Origin: Globomyces pollinis-pini
Taxonomy: Eukaryota > Chytridiomycota > Chytridiomycetes > Rhizophydiales > Globomycetaceae
Reading direction: 5' to 3'
DNA: 36,040 nucleotides
Assembly: GCA_025399215.1 (NCBI GenBank)
Contig: MU621269.1
Location: 1 to 36,040, forward strand
Both the position numbers and the translations under genes were made by a program. Shown one piece after another: positions 29,038 through 36,040 of the stretch (its first letter is position 1; the number at the start of each line of letters is the position of its first letter). The notes beneath the pieces were generated by a model. It saw nothing but the letters and a program-made list of their open reading frames with translations, was not told the origin of the DNA and did no database searches.

Positions 29038-29472
29038 CCACTCAAATTAGTTGATTAAATAAATTAATTCATCAGATAGTATGTTTATTCTATATACTTC
29101 TTTAGCTTAAATACGCGAAAGCCTCTATTGTTACAACCTATTGCTTCTTAATGTATATATTTAGCTAAATTACTTTGTTTTTGTATTGTTAATACATCCT
29201 ACAATAAGGGAGTGTTAAATATCTAATAGTAATGCTTCATCTATTAGTTTGGCCGCTTCTTGTCGACTCGAGTCGCCACTGCGCCGTATAACCCTAGTTT
29301 TGTTTCTGACTAGTTCAACAGTTAAATCATATTGACTTGAAAATCATTTTAACTAGTCGTACATAGTTATCGACTTTCTAGTCTTACAAAGTTATCAAAT
29401 TTATTAACAGTTTCTGTGATCAATTTCGCCACCACAAAAAGTTTGGAAAAAAACCACGTTTCTTATCAAATT
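29038..29472. other. Intergenic between formin and monooxygenase
   Basis: AT-rich with a few GC patches (GTCGACTCGAGTCGCC near 29261, a partly palindromic stretch). No gene seen. Short repeated ACTAGT-type words (CTAGTTCAAC 29308, ACTAGTCGTAC 29351). Confidence 0.35.
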
Positions 29473-31122
29473 ATGTTGAAAGACTGTGATGTATTAATCA
29501 TTGGCGGAGGTCCAGTAGGATTGACTTGTGCAGCTGAATTGATTAGGCAAGGAATCAGCAATTTCCAAATTGTTGACAAAAGATTGGAACCAGAAATTAA
29601 ATCGACTGGGACGGGTATGAATCCTCCTACATTGGAAGTATTAGAATCTTATGGAATTGCTTCAGAATTGACTCAATATGGTGTAAAGGGATCGTTTTCA
29701 AGGCTTGTAGATGGTAATTACAAGCTGTCGAATAACCTAAACTTTGGAAACCTCTTGTCCAAGCATAGCAAATACACATTCCTCGGAGTAGAGCAATGGT
29801 TTACTGAAAAAGCATTAAATGGCTACCTACTTCGAAATAACCAAAAGATACTTCGTGGTTACAATATCACGGACCTCAAAGATTTAGGAGATGTTGTACT
29901 TGTAGATTATTACCAAAATAATGATGCATCACAAACAATTCATCAAATCAAAGCAAAATTTGTCATCGCTGCTGATGGTGCCCGATCTCCAACGCGAAAA
30001 CGACTGGGAATTAAGTATGAAGGAACTACAAACAAGCGATCTTGCCTTGTGATTCATTTGAAAACAGACACATTCCAATTTCCGAAAGATTCCCTACTTA
30101 TTTCTTTTGATGCTGATGGTGGGTATTTTAGTATGGCATTACCGAACAGCACCATGGCTTTTGCAATACCATTACTGGAACATGAAGACAAGTATCTTTC
30201 AGATAAGGTTGATAACCATGGGTGCCGAATTCCATCGGCCATTTCTGATGACGAGTGTTTAAAGATTATGACCCATCGCAAAACTCCAGTTACTAGTCTG
30301 AATAATGTTATTTGGAAAGCACATTTCCGAGCCAATAACAGAGTTGCCTCCAGTTATTGGAATAAAAACCGAATTTTTCTGGCAGGTGATGCCGTACATT
30401 GCTCGGATCCTATGGCTGGGCTGGGGATGAATTATGGTATTCAAGATGCTGCCAATCTGGGTTGGAAACTTGCATTTGTGTTAAAAGGATATGCTAGTAA
30501 ATTGCTTTTGGAAACGTACGAGACTGAAATGAGACCAAACGGAAAAATTGTTACTGAAGAAGGAAGGATTGCTGAGAGAAATTTTCAACCAAAACCGAAG
30601 ATACTCGCTGCAATTATTTCAAATATTTTCTTTCCAGTGTTTCAATTTACTGGTATTTTTGACAGAATGTTTCTTCACACCCTGAATATGGATATTCGAC
30701 ATAAATCTCAGTTAACCAAAGAAGACTGGTCGTTTGATTGGAATATTAGTTCCATCTGGTCTTTGTTTCGATATCTATTTGTTAGAAGAATTAAAGCTGG
30801 GGAGAAATTTAAGACAAGTTTACATTGTCTCCTTCCTGATTCGGATTTGTTTCTTAAGAGCACCAAATTCAAGGTGTTATTCTTTGAAGGGTTAAATGCA
30901 GAGAAAAACAGCCAATTAAACCAGATTGGGAAACAGATTTTGGAATCAAATAATTTTGTGGATCATTACCAAGTAGTTCCCCAAGCAAAACAGGAACTAT
31001 ATACTAGATGTGGTGTACTTGGAGAATGTATGATGATTATTCGACCAGATCAGTTTATTGGCCTTCGTAGTCATAGAATCAGTATGACCCAAGTGAATGA
31101 TTATTTTGCCGTTTTACAATAG
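29473..31122 (+). CDS. FAD-dependent aromatic-ring monooxygenase (PheA/TfdB-like)
   Basis: Intronless, 549 aa from the ATG at 29473 (MLKDCDVLIIGGG). The frame is open upstream to 29416 but without an ATG that suits the family. Three signatures of the group A flavin hydroxylases (FAD_binding_3) are seen: dinucleotide fold DVLIIGGGPVGLTCAAEL, the DG motif VIAADGARSPTRK, and the GD motif RIFLAGDAVHCSDPMAGLG followed by MNYGIQDAANLGWKLA. The C-terminal 170 residues form a thioredoxin-like end domain (..LGECMMIIRPDQFIGLRSH) as in phenol 2-monooxygenase. NADPH-dependent hydroxylation of a phenolic or similar substrate is expected; the true substrate is unknown. Most neighbours of this length have many introns and this gene has none. 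No signal or targeting peptide. Confidence 0.88.
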   Translation: MLKDCDVLIIGGGPVGLTCAAELIRQGISNFQIVDKRLEPEIKSTGTGMNPPTLEVLESYGIASELTQYGVKGSFSRLVDGNYKLSNNLNFGNLLSKHSKYTFLGVEQWFTEKALNGYLLRNNQKILRGYNITDLKDLGDVVLVDYYQNNDASQTIHQIKAKFVIAADGARSPTRKRLGIKYEGTTNKRSCLVIHLKTDTFQFPKDSLLISFDADGGYFSMALPNSTMAFAIPLLEHEDKYLSDKVDNHGCRIPSAISDDECLKIMTHRKTPVTSLNNVIWKAHFRANNRVASSYWNKNRIFLAGDAVHCSDPMAGLGMNYGIQDAANLGWKLAFVLKGYASKLLLETYETEMRPNGKIVTEEGRIAERNFQPKPKILAAIISNIFFPVFQFTGIFDRMFLHTLNMDIRHKSQLTKEDWSFDWNISSIWSLFRYLFVRRIKAGEKFKTSLHCLLPDSDLFLKSTKFKVLFFEGLNAEKNSQLNQIGKQILESNNFVDHYQVVPQAKQELYTRCGVLGECMMIIRPDQFIGLRSHRISMTQVNDYFAVLQ

Positions 31123-31531
31123 TTCAATGAATAAGAAACTTCAATACTATTTATGTTCAATTACTGTTTTTGAAAATGTTCATATACTACAAAGTCATCC
31201 AATAAATTAGCATTGGAAGATTGTCAGTATAGTATGAGGTATCGCTAAAAATAGAGTTGCTCCCTCTAATCTCGATATACACCAGAGTTTCAGCTCACAA
31301 CGATCGTTCTGGTAATATGAATGGAAATCTTCGAGATCAGGTTCAAGACTCCAATTGAGACTAATCAGCAAGCCAAACTAACGTCCCACATACCATAAAA
31401 AGTGCTATTATTAAACAGAAATCCATAATCGCCCATTGTCATTGCCATCACTCTGATGTAAAAAAGTAACTGTTTTTTTTACTTCCTTGTAAACATACGG
31501 TAAAGGAGGTACAATTACTTTCAACCACAAC
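31123..31531. other. Intergenic between monooxygenase and RA-PH gene
   Basis: About 400 bases without gene, repeat or clear TATA box. It holds the 3' end of one gene and the promoter of the next. Confidence 0.35.
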
Positions 31532-34043
31532 ATGAGCGATGATATCACAAATATGCTAAAGGATTTACTGGAAACAGAAACGATGCTTCAAGGTGACTCG
31601 GTGTTGCATCATGCGCATGATTTGTCTAGTTTATCATCAAACAGGTCAAATCCAAAAACTGGAATGGCTCCCTCTGAAGCACTTCCAAAAAGCACAGAAC
31701 TAGTAAGAAACTTATCGAATCCTACTTTACACCGGAGACTATCAGAACCTTATGTGGACCAGAATAACAAACTGGATGACTTAGTTAAACGTAGTTTATC
31801 AAATATTAACTCAAATACATTTGCAACAGAAAAATCCGTTTCCTTTGTTGATGATATGAATTCTCCATTGGTGGATATCGTTTCGTTTGATGAGCAGGAT
31901 CCTCCTCAACAACTACTGGAAAACAGCATCTCAACTGTATCGTTATCAAAAACTACTCCGGGTAGCTCGATTTTGAAGTCAAATTCTCAGACTATTATAC
32001 CCGATGGTATTTTGTTTCTCGTTCTAATTACTAGTTCTACCCCTCAAACCAGACGATTATAATTCAGATAGTGGTGAATCAGACTCGATGTCTTCAGATG
32101 GTTCCGAATCTGACACATCTTCATCCACGAGTGATGTTCGTAGTCCATATGAACTGCAAAACGAGGATGAAGATATTGAAGTTACAGTTGACGAAGAACC
32201 AGAGCCTTCCCAACAAAATTCTTTCTTTGATAATGTTGAAGTAGATGATACCGAATCAGTTTTCGAAGCTGTGACTGTAGACGACTATGCTGATTTTGAT
32301 GGACTTTTAGATGTACTTGATGATTACATAAAGTTACACCCGCAGTCAGCCATACCGTCGGGGGAAGCTTTTAGTCCTCTGCCCCCAAATGTGCAAAATC
32401 ACATGTTAAAGTTGAGCATTTCGAACGAACGTGGACCCCCAGTATATCCCATTCAAACTATGCTCTCCAACCCAGGAATAAATCGGTTACCGTCTCATCA
32501 ACCGCGTCCAGAAAGAAAGAAAAGCAGGAGTAACAGGTCTTCTTTGACTATACCCACCCCGAACAATCCATCACATAGGAAACCTAGTATTACTCTACCA
32601 GACGGATCAGATGATGATGATGATGATAATACACCACTTGGTGTGAGTTCGTCTGCTTCCAATTCCGCAACTAATTCAGCGGTTCGAACCACACTACCAG
32701 ATGGGTCAGATGATGATGATGTTCCATTAGAAATCAAAGTGAAGGCGATGAATTCTGCAGCAATTGAAAATAAATTAACCGCTTCCAGCTCAGATTTAGC
32801 CAAGCAAGAGAAGCGCAAATTAATTATGGAGAAACTTAAAGAAGCTAATATCACTAAAGTAATAGTTACATTCTAACGACTATTTTTGCAGATAACAACT
32901 CGTGTGTATATAGAAGATGCGACAGTTTTTAAAACAAAGGTCATTAATTCATTAATGACTTCAAGAAGATTGGTCACTGACATGTCGTCAAATTTAAAGG
33001 GAGATTCTTTTGCTTTATTCGAATTGTGTAATGATTTTGGCATTGGTAACAATTAATTTTTAATAATGTTAGAGCGACCATTAAGAGATTGGGAAATAGT
33101 TACAGATATAATGTCGTCTTGGGATCCGCAATCAGTCAATGCCATTATAATCAAGAAATATGGATATCTATCCACACTTACAAAATCAGTAATATGTTTT
33201 GCATAATGTTATAGGCAATTACAGGAAAATACCCCCGTACTCAAGGATATTTGTATCTCGAACTAACACCTGGAACATGGAGCAAACGTTTCTGTGTATT
33301 AAGGGATTACAAATTAGTCTATTACGCCGATGGAAATGTATTTCTGGTTTCTAACAATTAGAATCGTGAATCGGAAACGCTTTTTTGTAGTTTAAGTCGA
33401 TCAGATGTATATACAACAACGCGAAGGCATAAAAAATCAATAACAAACTTTTGCTTTGCATTAAGATCGGATTTGCCTGTTAATAGTTTTGATAATCAAT
33501 CCGATTATATAAAGTACATATGCGCAGAGCAGATGGATAGCATGCTTGATTGGGTGTTGACGCTAAGAATGGCTAAGGTATGTATAAAATACTCATTTGA
33601 TCATTAGAGCGAAAGAATGTGGTCTGTCGCAAATGCCAATCAAACCCCAAACGTTGAAAATGCACCTCTATCACCCCAACCACTTGTGTCCGCTGCAAAT
33701 TTGCTACCAGTTACGCCTGGTTCATTACTAGCTACAGTAAGCTATACCGAGTAATATTAATATTTAGAGCTCATCAAGCCGGGAGAAAGAGAAAAAGAAG
33801 AAGAAAGTAAAACCAGAAAGAGAAGCTGAAGCATTGAAACGTTCAACACATTCTGGTAAAAAATCCAGTTCCAAAGATAAATCATCAAAAGATTCAACCA
33901 AAAGGAAGAAAAGTAAAAAGCCTTTGATAGATATTAGTGGAACAAAACATTGTCGTCAATGTGGTTGTTCTGAGCTGTTAGCAACGAAGAATCATCAAGA
34001 AACATGTGGAAATTGTTTTCATGATCACTCCAAATTACCATGA
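31532..34043 (+). CDS. RA-PH domain adaptor with C-terminal zinc knuckle
   Basis: Eight exons (31532-32006, 32035-32858, 32892-33045, 33073-33188, 33215-33337, 33362-33577, 33608-33736, 33768-34043; introns 28, 33, 27, 26, 24, 30 and 31 nt). The first 440 residues are disordered, acidic and Ser-rich, with LVRNLSNPTLHRRLSEPY and a repeated TLPDGSDDDD unit. A helix (KQEKRKLIMEKLKEANITK) precedes a Ras-association domain (TRVYIEDATVFKTKVINSL ... ERPLRDWEIV), directly followed by a PH domain (GYLYLELTPGTWSKRFCVLR ... MLDWVLTLRMAK). RA followed by PH with ERxLxDxE between them is the design of Grb7/10/14 and MRL (RIAM/lamellipodin) proteins, which bring small GTPase signals to the membrane and cytoskeleton. 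The tail is Lys/Ser-rich and ends CRQCGCSELL...CGNCFHDH, a CxxC..CxxC knuckle not usual for that group. Confidence 0.82.
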
Positions 34044-34133
34044 ACAAGACATGAATGTTGATAATATAACCAAAACCAAATATCAGTTTGATGTTTTCAG
34101 TTTATTGAATACAAATTGTATGGGAACACTACT
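34044..34133. other. Short gap between convergent genes
   Basis: The two genes end facing each other about 90 bases apart. The gap is AT-rich and must hold both 3' end signals. Confidence 0.4.
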
Positions 34134-34596
34134 TTAAATCCAATTAAGCCAATTTGCAAAGCCATATGCCAATCCATAGTGAATGATGGCTGCATTGATC
34201 CCGCAAATTACATTTGCAGCTCCTGGCGACATCAGTTTACGAACATATTCAGGATCTGGACCAAAGTTTGTTGAGCTGAATGCAGCCTTATATAGTGACG
34301 AAGTGCCAACAGCAATATGATAACCCAAACACCCAATTGCAACTGCTGAGCCATTTTCCAAAGTAGGGCCATTAAGATGGACAACCAAAGAACTAATACC
34401 TAGAGGGAAGATCATTTCTGAATGGTGAGGGAGCAATTATGTTACCATAGGATGCCAACTCAAGCAAGATGTTTGCTCTTAAGTTAACTTTAGTTAAAGG
34501 TAAAAGGAAAGAGGGAAAAACAGGGATAAGAGCTCCAAGCAACAAAACGATTCCCACAGGTAGCTCTACCAACGCATTGTACAGGAAGATACTCAT
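34134..34596 (-). CDS. Small multi-pass membrane protein, unrecognised
   Basis: Two exons (34596-34446, 34417-34134, intron 28 nt), about 144 aa. Segments: PVGIVLLLGALIPVFPSFLL (first span), a short polar loop, IFPLGISSLVVHL, GSAVAIGCLGYHIAVGTSSL (second), and AANVICGINAAIIHYGLAYG (third), ending FANWLNWI. A His in each of the last two spans and a Gly-rich core suggest packed helices, perhaps with a buried cofactor. The size and three to four spans recall small mitochondrial or ER membrane subunits such as SDHD, but the key motifs of those families are not there. No cleavable signal is clear. It is divergent from MGS1, with about 35 bases between the two starts, so they share a promoter region. 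Confidence 0.55.
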
Positions 34597-34632
34597 GAGG
34601 TTTGTCCAAAATATTTTTTGAGTTTTTGCCTA

Positions 34633-36040
34633 ATGACCAAAGAGATTGAAACGATTGTAGAATGTCCAATTTGTGCTGCGAAGATTAATGAGAATCAGAT
34701 AAATGCGCATTTAGATTCAGGTTGTAAGGTCACAACCAAGGGAGATTCAGTCTCAAAATCTCAGTCTACGATAGACTGTATTCCAGCAAAATCTAACCAA
34801 ACTCACACATTGGGCATTAAAAGAAAGAGATCCGCTTCTGTGGATATTAAAGCTAAACCGTTGGCAGAGCTCAGTAGACCAACCGAGTGGAAAGATATAC
34901 TTTTTGAAAATACTAAAGATTTGGAACTACTACGAGTTATGATTGAAAATCAAAAAATACAGAGTTTAATCTTGTTTGGTCCACCAGGATGTGGTAAGAC
35001 AACCTTGGCAAGGATTATTGGTCGTCAAGTTAGTTGGTACAGGGAATTTTCTGCCACTATACACTCCATTCAGGATATAAAGGCTGCCGGAATAGATGCA
35101 GTAAAACATTTAAAACAATCAGGAAAGGTTTGACGGAATTTATTTATGAATTAGAAAGGTGTAATATTTTTGGATGAAATCCATAGGTTCAACAAAGCAC
35201 AACAGGATATTTTTTTAAGTCCAGTTGAAAGGGGTGATTACATTTTAATTGGGGCTACAACAGAAAATCCAAGTTTCCGAATCAATAACGCATTGTTATC
35301 TAGGTGTCGAGTGTTCCTGTTTGAAAAACTGAAATTTGAATCTTTGGTACATATTATGAGACGATCGATTGATTCATATACTAAAAAAAACATTCCAAAC
35401 GAATGCGTTGATTATATAGCAAGATTGTCGGATGGAGATGCGAGGTATGCTCTAAATACCTTGGAAATGCTGATTAATACGTGTCCTGAAGGTCAAACTG
35501 CCACAATTGAACTCGCTAAAGACTGTTTATCTAAATCGCATTTGATTTATGATCGGAATGGAGAAGAGCACTACAACATAATATCAGCACTTCATAAAAG
35601 TTTAAGGGGATCAAATGCAAATGCAGTAAGGTGAATATTCAGCAATTGATCGATAGGCCATTTACTGGCTTGGCAGAATGATTTATGCTGGTGAAGATCC
35701 TTTGTATGTTGCTCGGCGGTTGGTTCGATTTGCATCGGAAGATATTGGTTTAGCAGATAATAATGCGTTACCTTTAGCTTTGTCGACATATCAAGCATGC
35801 CAAGTGATTGGGATGCCTGAGTGTGACGCTATTTTATCTCATTGTGTTACTTATCTGGCGAGAGCACCCAAGTCAGTGGAATCATATCAAGGTATTTTAT
35901 TGTATATTTTTACGTGACGTTTCAGCCATAAAGAAGGTTAAGTCTTGCATTCAATCCGAACGTAACTATCCTGTCCCATTACACCTTCGCAATGCCCCAA
36001 CAACCTTGATGGACAATATGAATTATGGGCATGGGTATAA
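34633..36040 (+). CDS. MGS1: Mgs1/WRNIP1 AAA+ ATPase, 3' end beyond the window
   Basis: DNA damage tolerance and replication-fork ATPase related to bacterial RarA/MgsA. Four exons in the window (34633-35127, 35155-35625, 35657-35891, 35926-36040; introns 27, 31 and 34 nt). An N-terminal UBZ4 ubiquitin-binding finger reads [18 protein letters not shown] then DSGC (C-C-H-C). Then come a basic linker (GIKRKRSAS), PLAELSRP, Walker [14 protein letters not shown], Walker [15 protein letters not shown], sensor 1 [11 protein letters not shown], the Arg finger in ALLSRCRVF, and sensor 2 [11 protein letters not shown]. The C-terminal RarA-type segment has [44 protein letters not shown] and [11 protein letters not shown]. 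The start is the ATG at 34633, close to the finger. The window cuts the last residues (about YGHGY). Confidence 0.93.

Noticed and set aside
34134..34596. Succinate dehydrogenase membrane anchor (SDHD)
   Set aside because: Size and spans fit, but the His and Tyr heme/quinone motifs and the conserved start of the first helix are not recognisable.
1..36040. tRNA or rRNA genes
   Set aside because: I saw no A/B-box pair with a matching cloverleaf and no rRNA-like block on either strand.

Overview
The window looks like nuclear DNA of an early-diverging fungus, though no lineage can be fixed from sequence alone. It is AT-rich, genes lie close together on both strands, and TATA boxes often sit 35-45 bases before the ATG. 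The genes are typical of fungi or other opisthokonts: a GH17 beta-1,3-glucanase, a diaphanous-type formin, signal peptidase subunit Spc2, a Mis14/NSL1-like kinetochore protein, a monofunctional GAR transformylase and Mgs1/WRNIP1. About fifty introns were placed by reading frame and homology. All but a few are 24-40 nt, with GT at one end and (T)AG at the other, and one candidate is only 18 nt. Many genes are therefore split into short exons that look like separate small ORFs.

Layout. 1-864 (-): 3' partial Mis14/NSL1-like gene. 1247-8540 (+): tandem array of TMEM198-like (DUF4203) membrane-protein genes with four intact copies (1285, 2359, 4586, 6119), one deletion remnant (7299-7475) and one copy with an in-frame stop (7861-8538). 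Each full-length copy has its own TATA box, several have a shared upstream block, and a cut-off foreign ORF lies between copies b and c. 9028-10478 (+): DPH1. 10653-17114: a pair of paralogous genes (-) that each join an FSH1/OVCA2 serine hydrolase to a beta-rich C-terminal domain; between them lie a hairpin-forming inverted repeat, a secreted GH17 glucanase with a CBM52-like tail, and a type II membrane protein with a DUF4097/adhesin-like ectodomain. 17402-19282 (+): GAR transformylase and a PHO13-type HAD phosphatase. 19432-19883 (+): small secreted Tyr/Asn/Asp-rich protein. 19937-21528 (-): unrecognised gene. 21808-23437 (-): membrane-anchored nucleotide pyrophosphatase/phosphodiesterase. 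24210-24987 (+): SPC2. 25129-29037 (+): formin. 29473-31122 (+): intronless FAD aromatic-ring monooxygenase. 31532-34043 (+): RA-PH adaptor ending in a zinc knuckle. 34134-34596 (-): small multi-pass membrane protein. 34633-36040 (+): MGS1/WRNIP1, 5' partial gene running off the right edge.

Most of the genes are ordinary housekeeping functions (diphthamide and purine synthesis, secretion, kinetochore, actin, DNA damage tolerance) and do not form one pathway. The parts that look lineage-specific are the TMEM198-like array, the hydrolase/beta-domain pair around the cell-wall genes, the RA-PH-zinc protein and the extremely small introns. Exon boundaries are my own reading of frame and homology and have not been tested with transcripts.
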